Shown: positions 1 through 6,654, numbered from the stretch's first letter. The stretch is DNA of 6,794 bases from CAADGL01 sp964643885 (GCA_964643885.1 CAZXUI010000116.1:1-6794), one strand, 5' to 3'. The notes: generated from the letters alone by a model not told the origin. Translations and numbers: made by a program.

Positions 1-15
1 GAGTGTGGCGCCGCG

Positions 16-120
16 TCAGAACCCCCTGCGCCAAGCAGGGGGTCGATCCATCGCCGGCAGACCCGTCGCTTGGCGCGACGGGTTCTGAGTGGCCCGCCGC
101 TCGGCGCGACGGGTTCTGAG
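16..120. repeat. Cluster of three variable-stem hairpin repeats
   Basis: Three related palindromic units lie just outside the 3' end of sppA. Unit 1 (16-43) is in minus orientation; units 2 (61-88) and 3 (92-119) are in plus orientation. Read in the same sense, units 1 and 2 have 9-bp perfect stems, the identical 5-nt loop TTGGC and the identical 3' flank TCTGA. Their stems differ: arms ACCCCCTGC and GCAGGGGGT in unit 1, ACCCGTCGC and GCGACGGGT in unit 2, so three consecutive base pairs are exchanged with pairing kept. Unit 3 has loop TCGGC and a stem with one mismatch and one G-T wobble. Units 2 and 3 repeat at a 31-bp period (67-89 matches 98-120 at 22 of 23 positions). No T-tract follows any of them, so they do not look like ordinary intrinsic terminators. 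They look like small intergenic REP-like elements; no transposase is near. The structure is plain from the sequence; the class is inferred. Confidence 0.75.
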
Positions 121-176
121 CGTGGATGCCGCTGCTCTGCGAGCAGTGCGCGCCGGCCACGCACTCCCCCGGCAGC

Positions 177-193
177 GCGGGCGTCTCGCCCGC
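177..193 (-). terminator. Candidate stem-loop after sppA
   Basis: A perfect 7-bp GC stem (arms GCGGGCG and CGCCCGC) with a 3-nt loop starts about 14 nt past the sppA stop codon in the direction of transcription. A second short stem-loop (CTGCTC, loop TGC, GAGCAG) follows at 132-146. Neither is followed by a run of U in the transcript, so intrinsic termination is uncertain. The pair could instead mark a 3' end for Rho or for RNA processing, or be a chance result of high G+C. Confidence 0.3.
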
Positions 194-207
194 CACGAGC
201 GCTCACG

Positions 208-2097
208 CTACCGAACCCGCAGCACGAACGGCATGAAGCAACCCACGTGCTCCCGGTCCAGAATCATCGCGTTGCGCAGCCCTTCAGCCAGCGCCTCGAG
301 CTGCTCCGGCGCCAGACTCTTCAGATACGGCGCCACCGCCGCCATCAGCGGATGCACCCGCCCCAATTCGCCGGCCGCCGCGCCGCGCAGCACGCCGAAC
401 GACGCCCCGCCCGCCGACGCCTTCCGCGGCGCCAGCTCATACTCGTCCTCCGTCGGCTGGCCCATCAGCTCCGCCAGAATCTCGCCGAAATCCTTCGGCT
501 TGGGCAGCACGTACACCTCGTACTCGCTCAGCCCGGCCTTCTCGGCCGCCAGCGCCAGGGCATCATGCAGCCCGCCGATCCGGTCCACGAGGCCGCGCTC
601 CAGCGCCTGCTGGCCCGTGTAGACGCGCCCGCCCGCAAGCTGCTCCAGCTCGCCCTTGATCCGCTCGCCGCGCGAGCTCTTCACACGCTCCTTGAACTGT
701 GCGTAGATCGAGTTCATCCAGTTCTGCACCCACCCGCGCTCCTCCGGCGTCCAGGGCCGGTTGAAGCTGAACAGCCCCGCGTGCCGGCCGCGGTTGAATT
801 CCGTGGTCGTGATCCCGATCTTGTCCTCCCACAGCTCGTTCCACACCAGCTTGCCGCCCACCACGCCGATCGAGCCCGTGATCGTCGTCGCCTCGGCGAA
901 AATCTGGTCGCCCGGAATCGACACGTAATACCCGCCGCTGCCGGCCACGCCGCCCATGCTGACGATCAGCGGCTTGTCCTGCCCCAGCCGCGTCGCCGCC
1001 TTCCACATGATGTCGCTCGCCAGCGCCGATCCGCCCGGCGAATCCACCCGCAGAACCACGGCCTTGATCGCGTCATCCCGGTGCGCCTTCTCGATCGCCG
1101 CACGAATCGTCGTGCTGCCCGCCGACGTGCTGCCGCTCATGAAATCCGCTGCGCTCTTGCCCGTCGTGATGCCGCCCTCGACATAGATCAGCGCGATGCC
1201 CGGCTTGGCAGCCGCCGTCGTCGTCTCCATCAGCTTGTTGAACATGTCGAAGATCGCGAACGGATTGCTCATGTCCAGCTCGAGCTTCTTCTTCGAGCCG
1301 TAGTCCTTCACGACCTCCACGTCCGAGCCGAACTCCTTGTGCAGCAGCCGCCGGTACTCGCCGAACGACCCCGCCGCGTCGATCAGCTTCCGCTCCAGCG
1401 CCGGACCCGAGTCCAGCGGCGCGTTGTCGATCGCCGCCCGCGCATCCTCGACGCTCAGCTTCCGCCCCGTCGCGATCAGCTCCACCCAGCGCTCATACAG
1501 TCCGTCCAGCAGCCAGTTCACCTGATCGGCCGACTCCTTGCTCGGCTCGGTCCGCGTGAACGGCTCCCGCGCGCTCTTGTACGCCCCGCACGCCAGCATG
1601 TCCGCTTCCACCCCGATCTTGTCGAACATGCCCTTGAAGAACGACAACTGCGCATTCAGACCCGTGATCATCAGCGTGCCGTTCTCGGCCAGCGTGATGT
1701 GGTCCGTCGCCGCAGCCAGCGCATACGACGCGTTCCCCGCCGCGTCCATGTACGTGTAGATCTTCTTGCCCGACCCGCGGAAACGCTCGAAGGCCCGCGA
1801 CAGCTCCTCGACCTGCGCCAGGTTCATCATCGGCGTCTCGAGAATCAGCGCGATCCCCGCCACGTCCTTGTCCTTCGCCGCCGCATCCACCGTCTTGACC
1901 AGCGAATAAAGCGACGCCGGCGGCTCCGCCCCGAACAGAATCGCCAGCTCCGCATCCGGCAGCGGCGCCTCCACGATCGGCCCGTCCAGCACGATCCGGA
2001 CCAGCTTCCTGGCCGCCTGCGCCGTCTGCGCACCCGCCACGAACGCAATCAGCCCAACCACCATCCAGCGAATCGACATCCCTGCTGCCGTTCTCAT
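208..2097 (-). CDS. sppA: Signal peptide peptidase SppA (peptidase family S49, long 67K-type)
   Basis: Membrane-bound serine protease that degrades cleaved signal peptides and other membrane or periplasmic fragments; family S49 uses a Ser-Lys dyad. The product is 629 aa, close to E. coli SppA (618 aa), with the same two-repeat build. Residues 1-28 form a signal or anchor sequence (hydrophobic core about 12-23, AQA before residue 29). The N-terminal half (about 29-280) carries the lysine motif GAYKSAREPF with Lys174, matching E. coli Lys209. The C-terminal half (about 297-532) carries RVDSPGGSALAS and then MGGVAGSGGYY with Ser387, matching Ser409, followed by TITGSIGVVGGK and GRVYTGQQALERGLVDRIGG. 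Both dyad residues are therefore present. A tail of about 80 residues after 547 goes beyond the E. coli core. A longer reading frame reaches 2181, but the start at 2097 has AGAGGAG 9 nt upstream and puts the signal sequence at the N-terminus. Transcribed away from the DUF1028 gene. Confidence 0.95.
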   Translation of the reverse strand: MRTAAGMSIRWMVVGLIAFVAGAQTAQAARKLVRIVLDGPIVEAPLPDAELAILFGAEPPASLYSLVKTVDAAAKDKDVAGIALILETPMMNLAQVEELSRAFERFRGSGKKIYTYMDAAGNASYALAAATDHITLAENGTLMITGLNAQLSFFKGMFDKIGVEADMLACGAYKSAREPFTRTEPSKESADQVNWLLDGLYERWVELIATGRKLSVEDARAAIDNAPLDSGPALERKLIDAAGSFGEYRRLLHKEFGSDVEVVKDYGSKKKLELDMSNPFAIFDMFNKLMETTTAAAKPGIALIYVEGGITTGKSAADFMSGSTSAGSTTIRAAIEKAHRDDAIKAVVLRVDSPGGSALASDIMWKAATRLGQDKPLIVSMGGVAGSGGYYVSIPGDQIFAEATTITGSIGVVGGKLVWNELWEDKIGITTTEFNRGRHAGLFSFNRPWTPEERGWVQNWMNSIYAQFKERVKSSRGERIKGELEQLAGGRVYTGQQALERGLVDRIGGLHDALALAAEKAGLSEYEVYVLPKPKDFGEILAELMGQPTEDEYELAPRKASAGGASFGVLRGAAAGELGRVHPLMAAVAPYLKSLAPEQLEALAEGLRNAMILDREHVGCFMPFVLRVR

Positions 2098-2106
2098 GCG
2101 CGAAGA

Positions 2107-2113
2107 CTCCTCT
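2107..2113 (-). promoter_or_regulatory. Ribosome binding site of sppA
   Basis: On the minus strand the sequence AGAGGAG lies 9 nt before the ATG at 2097. It decides the sppA start in favour of 2097 over the longer in-frame ATG at 2181, which would bury the signal sequence behind 28 residues with no export character. Confidence 0.75.
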
Positions 2114-2218
2114 GTGACAAGCTCGAGCGACGCACGCCCGATGGACAGACTCCACGACCGTCCGAACATCCGGGCGCACACCTGTGATTCAGCCTAACCC
2201 ACGCCGGCCGGGCCGCAT

Positions 2219-2224
2219 ATTATA
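2219..2224 (-). promoter_or_regulatory. Candidate -10 element for sppA
   Basis: A perfect TATAAT on the minus strand stands out in very GC-rich surroundings, about 120 bp upstream of the sppA start. The spacing window upstream offers only a poor -35 (CGGTTC or GTTCCA). If used, it would give a 5' leader of roughly 115 nt. Confidence 0.4.
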
Positions 2225-2316
2225 GACCCCGACCTCCTTTGGAACCGGCCACCCCGCCGGCCGCTCAGCCATGCGCCACCCCAAACCCCCGCGTCTCACC
2301 GAGCCTCCCCCCTCAC

Positions 2317-2348
2317 TCCCTTGGTCCCTTGGTCCCTCGGTCCCTTGC
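2317..2348. repeat. Tandem 8-bp repeat, four units
   Basis: Four head-to-tail octamers read TCCCTTGG, TCCCTTGG, TCCCTCGG and TCCCTTGC. They lie between the two divergent promoter candidates. Such short exact tandem units can change copy number by slippage; here that could alter the spacing of the intergenic region. No coding role is visible. Confidence 0.85.
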
Positions 2349-2382
2349 CCCCAATCCCCATCCGAATTCCCCCGAAACCTGC

Positions 2383-2388
2383 TACTAT
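2383..2388 (+). promoter_or_regulatory. Candidate -10 element for the DUF1028 gene
   Basis: TACTAT (4 of 6 to TATAAT, with the key first T, the A at position 2 and the final T) sits in a locally AT-richer patch about 150 bp upstream of the start codon. No good TTGACA-like box is found 16-18 bp upstream, so the assignment is weak. Confidence 0.25.
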
Positions 2389-2524
2389 TGAACGCAGCCG
2401 CTGCACCCGAACCGCGGCCGATCGGCTCCAAGTCCGCGTGACCAGAAACCGGCCGCCGGAGACACTGAGAATGGGGCCCAGCCAAGCGCCCCGCAGACAC
2501 CGTGCGAGTCGCGCTTCACAGGTC

Positions 2525-2532
2525 GGAGAAGG
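2525..2532 (+). promoter_or_regulatory. Ribosome binding site of the DUF1028 gene
   Basis: GGAGAAGG precedes the ATG at 2537, with GGAG 8 nt from the start codon. It supports the start that places a signal peptide at the N-terminus rather than the upstream in-frame ATGs at 2321 and 2471, which would add up to 72 arginine- and proline-rich residues. Confidence 0.75.
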
Positions 2533-2536
2533 CAAC

Positions 2537-3832
2537 ATGCACTCTTTTCGCCCCGTCCTGCTCATCACCGCCACGCTGCTGGCGCTCGCCCAGCCCGCCG
2601 CCGCCACCTGGTCGATCGTCATCGTCGACCGCGACACCGGAGAAGTCGCCATCGGCTCGGCCACCTGCCTGCTCAACTTCGACCTGGAGCGCTTCCTGCC
2701 CGTCGTCCGGCCGGAGAAAGGCGCCGCCGCGGCCCAGTCCTACGTCGATTTCTCCGCCCAGAACCGCATCCGCCTCTGGAACGGCATCGGCGCCGGCACA
2801 CACCCCGACGACATCCTCGCCGAACTCGAAGCCAACGACTCCGAGCACCAGACCCGACAGTACGGCATCGTCGACACCCGCGGCCGCGCCGCCACCTTCA
2901 GCGGCACGCAGAACGGCGCCTACGCCAACGGCCTGACCGGCCAGGTCGGCTCGCTCGTCTATGCCATCCAGGGAAACGTCATCACCGGCCAGCCCGTGCT
3001 CGACATGGCCGAGCTGGCCATCCTCAACACCCCCGGCGGCATCCCCGAGAAGCTCATGGCCGCCATGGAGGCCGCCCGCGCCATGGGCGGGGACGGCCGC
3101 TGCTCCTGCCGCACCGGCCCGCCCGATAGCTGCGGCTCCCCGCCGCCGGACTTCATCAAGTCCGCCCACATCGGCTTCATGATCGTCACGCGCCGCGGCG
3201 ACTTCGAGGGCGGCTGCGGCAACCCCGGCGGCTGCGCGGCCGGCACCTACTACATGGACTTCAACATTCTCGCCAACTCGACCAGCCAGCCCGACCCCGT
3301 CATCCAGCTCCGCGAGCAGTTCGACCAGTGGCGGCTCGAGCTCATCGGCGTGCCCGACGCGATCGAGTCCGATCTGACCGTCGATCCCCCCGTCGTCCTC
3401 AACGACGGCCAGCGCACCGCCACCGTCCGCATCCAGCTCCGCGACTGGCAGGGCGCCGAGACCGACGCCGCACTCACCGTCTACGCCTACCACAATGTTC
3501 CGGGAAGTGCGGGCTCTTCGCAGATCGCGCCGGCCGTCCACCTGGGCAACGGTCTGTGGGAGATCCAGCTCACGCCGACCGCGGTGACCGGCCTGGACCG
3601 CCTCGCAGTCGCGCTTTCCACGCCAAGCGGCGCAATCTTCCTGATGCCCGACGCGCGGCTCTACATCCAGGACGCCCGCGGCGACCTGAACGAGGACGGC
3701 GTCGTCAACACCGCGGATCTCGAAGTACTCATGAACAACTACGGCGCCCCCGGCGGCGACGTCGACGGCGACGGCGACACCGACTTCGCCGACGTGGTCC
3801 TGCTGCTCAGCTTCCTGATCCCCGGCCTGTAG
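2537..3832 (+). CDS. Secreted DUF1028 (Ntn-hydrolase-like) protein with Ig-like and dockerin-like domains
   Basis: The product is 431 aa and exported; its enzymatic role is unknown. Residues 1-23 are a signal peptide ending in PAAA, predicted to leave Thr24 as mature N-terminus. Residues 24 to about 250 match DUF1028: TWSIVIVDRDTGEVAIGSA at the start, GAGTHPDDILAELEANDSE, the QYGIVDTRGRAATFSG segment, YAIQGNVITG and a MEAARAMGGDGR segment. DUF1028 is grouped with the Ntn-hydrolases, so Thr24 is a candidate nucleophile (inference). An insert with C189, C191, C199, C227 and C233 could form disulfides outside the cell. Residues about 275-378 look like a bacterial Ig-like domain (LNDGQRTATVRIQLRD). 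Residues 382-427 hold two calcium-loop repeats, DLNEDGVVNTAD and DVDGDGDTDFAD, as in dockerin type I. No partner gene is adjacent. Start choice rests on the signal peptide and GGAG. Confidence 0.9.
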   Translation: MHSFRPVLLITATLLALAQPAAATWSIVIVDRDTGEVAIGSATCLLNFDLERFLPVVRPEKGAAAAQSYVDFSAQNRIRLWNGIGAGTHPDDILAELEANDSEHQTRQYGIVDTRGRAATFSGTQNGAYANGLTGQVGSLVYAIQGNVITGQPVLDMAELAILNTPGGIPEKLMAAMEAARAMGGDGRCSCRTGPPDSCGSPPPDFIKSAHIGFMIVTRRGDFEGGCGNPGGCAAGTYYMDFNILANSTSQPDPVIQLREQFDQWRLELIGVPDAIESDLTVDPPVVLNDGQRTATVRIQLRDWQGAETDAALTVYAYHNVPGSAGSSQIAPAVHLGNGLWEIQLTPTAVTGLDRLAVALSTPSGAIFLMPDARLYIQDARGDLNEDGVVNTADLEVLMNNYGAPGGDVDGDGDTDFADVVLLLSFLIPGL

Positions 3833-3850
3833 GCAGTCCTGATCCCCGGC
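3813..3850 (+). repeat. 14-bp direct repeat across the DUF1028 stop codon
   Basis: TCCTGATCCCCGGC occurs at 3813-3826, inside the last codons, and again at 3837-3850, after the stop codon, 24 bp apart. It looks like a small local duplication of the gene's 3' end. No function is evident, and chance in GC-rich sequence cannot be excluded. Confidence 0.6.
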
Positions 3851-3925
3851 GGGTGGCATGCCGTCGCCGCAGGTGTGCGCCTGAGGCTCGTCGCGCGGGT
3901 GCCCGCTCCGAACGTGAGGGAGGTA

Positions 3926-3946
3926 CGGCGAAGATCCTCTTTGCCG
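3926..3946 (-). terminator. Candidate hairpin terminator between convergent genes
   Basis: Arms CGGCGAAGA and TCTTTGCCG form a 9-bp stem (one G-T wobble) around a TCC loop. It begins 3 nt after the stop codon of the acyl-CoA synthetase gene and could serve both converging transcripts. No U-run follows on either strand, so it is a non-classical terminator at best. Apart from it, 3833-3949 shows nothing notable. Confidence 0.45.
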
Positions 3947-3949
3947 CCA

Positions 3950-6508
3950 CTACGCGCCCCCCGCCTCCGCCCGCCCGACGCGATAGTCCAGATAATGCCC
4001 CAGCGACCGAATCGCCTGGTCGCACGTGCGGAACACCGGAACCCCCGCCGACCTCACCGCCAGCGCCAGCGCGTCATACGCCGGCCCGCAATCCACCACG
4101 AACACCACCGGCTTGCGATGCGCCTGCACCAGCCGCGGCAGCCGCTCCGGCAGCGCCCCGCCCGCCGCCATCTCCTCTCCCGTCGTCTTCAGCGCCGGCG
4201 TCAGCGGCACCACCGACACCACCAGCGCATCCACCTCGTCGCAATCCAGCAACACCCGCGCACACGATTCGTACGCGCGCTCGCGCGCCATCGGCGTCAG
4301 GTCCAGCGGATTGCGCGCATTGACCAGCCGATCCAGCCCCTCGGCCGACAGAATCTCACGCAACTGCTCCCGCGTCGACTCCGCCAGGCTCGCCATCTGC
4401 ACCTGGTAACGAGGCCCGCGCACCGTGTCCGCCATCCCCACCGTCTCATACCCCGCGTTGCTCATCGCCCCGATCCGCCGCCCACGCACCGGCAGCCGAT
4501 GAAACGCGCTCGCCAGCTCCACGATCTGCTCGAACTCCTTGAACGTGTCGACCACCAGCGCGCCCGCCTCCGCCGCGGCCGCCTGGCAAACCTCGTAATC
4601 CCCCGCGATCGCCGCCGTATGACCCGCCGCCGCCGAACGCCCCGCCTGCGTCCGCCCCGCCTTGTAAAGAATCACCAGCTTCCCCGCCCGCGTCGCATCC
4701 GCCACCGCATGCAGAAACGCCGCCCCGTCCAGCGCGTTGAACCCCTCCGCATAGACCCCGATCACGTCGATATCCTCGCGCCGCCCCAGCACACGCACGA
4801 AGTCCGACAACGTCAGGTCCGCCTGGTTACCCACCGAGATCGCCAGCGCCGGCCGCAACACCTCCAGGTTGCTCAACCGCGTGATGATGAACGCCCCGCT
4901 CTGCGACAGCAGCGCCACCCGTGCCGTCGGCAGCACGCCCGACCCCCGCGGCGCCGCCAGCTTGTGCTTCGGAATGAAGAAGGTGTCGTACCGCCCCGGC
5001 TCCGAACGTACGCCCAGGCAATTCGGTCCCAGAAACACCGGCCCGCCGCCCGGCCGCGCCCGCGCCGCAGAGATCGCATCCGCCACCGCTCGCCGCAGAT
5101 CCTCCGTCCCCTCCGTCTCGCCCGCACCGCCCGGAATCAGAATCGCAGACGCGACCTTCCCGCTCTCGGCCGCCTCCCGAATCAACGCCGGCACACCCGC
5201 CGCCTGCGCCGCTACCACCAGCAAATCCACCGGCTGCTCGAGCTGCGCCAGCCGCGGCACGCACCGCGCCCCGTCGATCGACTCGCTCCCCTCCTTGATC
5301 ACGAACAGCCGCTCGCGCGGAAAGCCGCACTCGGCCACGTTGTTCAGCACGATCCGCCCCAGGTTCATCGAGCTGCCCGACACACCCAGCACCGCGATCG
5401 ACTTCGGCTCAAGCAACTGCGTCACCCGCTCCAGCGGCCGCGGCGCGGCCGCCCGCGCCACGCTCCCGAACCGCCCGCGACCATCCAGCGGCACCAGCCG
5501 CTGCTCCGGGAACGGGGGACCGGTCTCTGACCGGTCTGGAAGACAGGTCTCCGACCTGTCGACCTGCCGCTGGTACGAGATTCCCTTCTCGCACCCTCCG
5601 CCTCGCTCCTCCCGAAACGCAAACGGATTCACCTCCAACTCCGCCAGCCACGGCCCCTCGCCGCCGTCGGCCGCACAGAACCGCCGCGCCAGCGACAGGA
5701 ACGCGGCAAAGCACCGCCGCAATTCCTCGTCAGAGACGATCCGCGTATGCCCCCGCGCCCGCCCCGACAACACGTCGTACGCCGCCGTCCGCCGAAACAG
5801 CTCCAGAAACTCGTCGGCCGTCACCTCAGTCGCCACCGCCTTGGCCGCCGACAGCCCCGGCCGCATCGCGCCCGCCAGGTACTCGGTATCCACGCCGCCC
5901 AGCCCGGCCGCGATCACCGGCCCGAACTCGCGCGTCGCCCGCACACCGACGAACAGCTCCCGCCCGAACCCCGGCGGCGCCCCCTCCACGAACTCGACCA
6001 GCAACACCCCCTCCACCCGCGCCGTCCGCTCATGCGCCGCAACCATCTCCGCCGCGGCCGCCCGCACCGCCGCCGCCTCGCGCGGCACGACCTGCACCGC
6101 CCGCGCCTCGGTCTTGTGAATCACGTCCGGCGAGACGAGCTTCAGCACCACCCGTCGACCCGGCAGCGACGCCACGACCTCGTCCGACGGCACCTGCCCG
6201 CACGGCAGAAACACATGCCGCGGTGGACGGATCGCCCCGACCGCCTCGACGATCGCATACACCTCGTGCTCGAACAGCCGCGTCCGCCCCTGCCGCGCAA
6301 TCGCCCGCAGCCGCTCCGCCACCGCCTCCAACCCGGCTGCCGCCCCGGCGTCCAACTCGGCCGACGCCGTCACCTCCAGCCCGGCCGGCCCCCCAGTCTC
6401 CTTCACGGCCTGCTCTCTCGCACGGAATCCAGCCCCCGCCGCTTTCTCCGGCCCGACCCGCGCGTTCGCGCCCGACGCTGACTTGCTCTGCCTGACCCGC
6501 GTGGACAC
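3950..6508 (-). CDS. NDP(ADP)-forming acyl-CoA synthetase, ATP-grasp (beta) fused before the alpha part
   Basis: Cytoplasmic enzyme of the ADP-forming acetyl/acyl-CoA synthetase superfamily, which interconverts acyl-CoA + ADP + Pi with acid + CoA + ATP through phosphohistidines. The substrate cannot be read from sequence. The product is 852 aa. After a low-complexity N-terminus (1 to about 55), residues about 60-300 form the ATP-grasp part: LKLVSPDVIHKTE with His131 (the beta-subunit histidine), RELFVGVRATREFGPV, and ELEVNPF. Residues about 357-500 are the CoA-binding Rossmann domain (SIAVLGVSGSS, FLGPNCLGV). Residues about 527-675 are the ligase domain with LSQSGAF and AGHTAAIAGD, His630 being the expected catalytic histidine. 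Residues about 676-840 form the last alpha domain (AMSNAGYETV, RNPLDLTP). Many bacterial fusions have alpha first, so this order is permuted. The linker (about 300-356) carries an in-frame repeat insertion. No GNAT domain is attached. The start is GTG with GGGAGG 6 nt upstream. Confidence 0.9.
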   Translation of the reverse strand: MSTRVRQSKSASGANARVGPEKAAGAGFRAREQAVKETGGPAGLEVTASAELDAGAAAGLEAVAERLRAIARQGRTRLFEHEVYAIVEAVGAIRPPRHVFLPCGQVPSDEVVASLPGRRVVLKLVSPDVIHKTEARAVQVVPREAAAVRAAAAEMVAAHERTARVEGVLLVEFVEGAPPGFGRELFVGVRATREFGPVIAAGLGGVDTEYLAGAMRPGLSAAKAVATEVTADEFLELFRRTAAYDVLSGRARGHTRIVSDEELRRCFAAFLSLARRFCAADGGEGPWLAELEVNPFAFREERGGGCEKGISYQRQVDRSETCLPDRSETGPPFPEQRLVPLDGRGRFGSVARAAAPRPLERVTQLLEPKSIAVLGVSGSSMNLGRIVLNNVAECGFPRERLFVIKEGSESIDGARCVPRLAQLEQPVDLLVVAAQAAGVPALIREAAESGKVASAILIPGGAGETEGTEDLRRAVADAISAARARPGGGPVFLGPNCLGVRSEPGRYDTFFIPKHKLAAPRGSGVLPTARVALLSQSGAFIITRLSNLEVLRPALAISVGNQADLTLSDFVRVLGRREDIDVIGVYAEGFNALDGAAFLHAVADATRAGKLVILYKAGRTQAGRSAAAGHTAAIAGDYEVCQAAAAEAGALVVDTFKEFEQIVELASAFHRLPVRGRRIGAMSNAGYETVGMADTVRGPRYQVQMASLAESTREQLREILSAEGLDRLVNARNPLDLTPMARERAYESCARVLLDCDEVDALVVSVVPLTPALKTTGEEMAAGGALPERLPRLVQAHRKPVVFVVDCGPAYDALALAVRSAGVPVFRTCDQAIRSLGHYLDYRVGRAEAGGA
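5504..5566. repeat. Intragenic copy of the GACCGGTC hairpin repeat
   Basis: Two adjacent hairpins lie inside the synthetase gene, 24 bp apart. The first has arms GACCGGTC at 5518-5525 and 5529-5536 with loop TCT. The second has arms GACAGGTC at 5542-5549 and GACCTGTC at 5553-5560 with loop TCC. Positions 5514-5538 are identical over 25 bp to the unit of the array at 6668-6692, and 5504-5538 matches 6658-6692 at 32 of 35 positions with only transitions. On the minus strand it is read in frame as a DRSETCLP-DRSETGPP peptide repeat (residues 317-331), in the linker between the ATP-grasp and CoA-binding domains. Confidence 0.9.
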
Positions 6509-6514
6509 GAACGA

Positions 6515-6520
6515 CCTCCC
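6515..6520 (-). promoter_or_regulatory. Ribosome binding site of the acyl-CoA synthetase gene
   Basis: GGGAGG on the minus strand lies 6 nt before a GTG codon at 6508. It supports this GTG as the true start, although conserved sequence begins only some 55-60 residues later. No later in-frame ATG occurs before the ATP-grasp region is well under way (Met155). Confidence 0.65.
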
Positions 6521-6622
6521 GCCGCCCCGACCGCCGCGTAAGAACCCACACAGTTTGCTGGCAACCCCCGTTCCACAGCGGGCAAATCCCCCAATGAAGC
6601 GTGCTCCGCCGACGGCCGCGTG

Positions 6623-6654
6623 GCATGGGCAAGCGCAGCTTGCCCGTGCGTTTT
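6623..6654 (+). repeat. 12-bp-stem palindrome with short T-run
   Basis: Arms GCATGGGCAAGC (6623-6634) and GCTTGCCCGTGC (6638-6649) pair over 12 bp with one G-T wobble around loop GCA, followed by GTTTT on the plus strand. In form it resembles an intrinsic terminator for plus-strand transcripts, but no plus-strand gene lies upstream for about 2.8 kb. It sits between the synthetase ribosome binding site and the tandem array, so it is more likely another REP-like intergenic element, possibly part of the same repeat block. Confidence 0.6.

Larger units (their letters stand above)
2098..2536. other. Divergent intergenic region between sppA and the DUF1028 gene
   Basis: This 439-bp stretch separates two divergently transcribed genes. 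It holds the two ribosome binding sites at its ends, a minus-strand TATAAT at 2219-2224, a plus-strand TACTAT at 2383-2388 and an 8-bp tandem repeat at 2317-2348. The open frames that cross it (for example 2189-2500 minus) have no recognisable domain or convincing start. I see no RNA gene, riboswitch or clear operator palindrome. Confidence 0.6.

Noticed and set aside
70..2187. 705-aa open frame on the plus strand opposite sppA
   Set aside because: Its product is an Arg/His/Pro/Leu-rich string with no domain, and it mirrors the well-supported sppA on the other strand. Long antisense frames are expected at high G+C.
2189..2218. Nine-codon leader frame upstream of sppA, preceded by AAGGAGGT 13 nt before its ATG
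   Set aside because: The ATG abuts the candidate -10, so a transcript from that promoter would start inside it. The spacing to AAGGAGGT is too long, and the peptide shows no attenuator-like codon run.
2516..3859. 447-aa minus-strand frame opposite the DUF1028 gene
   Set aside because: Composition is Gly/Ala/Val/Asp-rich as expected for the complement of the real gene; no motif was found.
3837..3925. Intrinsic terminator for the DUF1028 gene
   Set aside because: Only short imperfect stems are found here and no T-run follows; the hairpin at 3926-3946 is the better candidate.
3875..5530. 551-aa open frame on the plus strand opposite the synthetase gene
   Set aside because: Arg/Pro/His-rich, without recognisable motifs or a ribosome binding site, and antisense to a clear enzyme.
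6536..6564. Promoter for the synthetase gene (TTGCCA with TTACGC 17 nt downstream on the minus strand)
   Set aside because: The -35 is fair but the -10 is very poor; other spacings are no better, so it was not listed.
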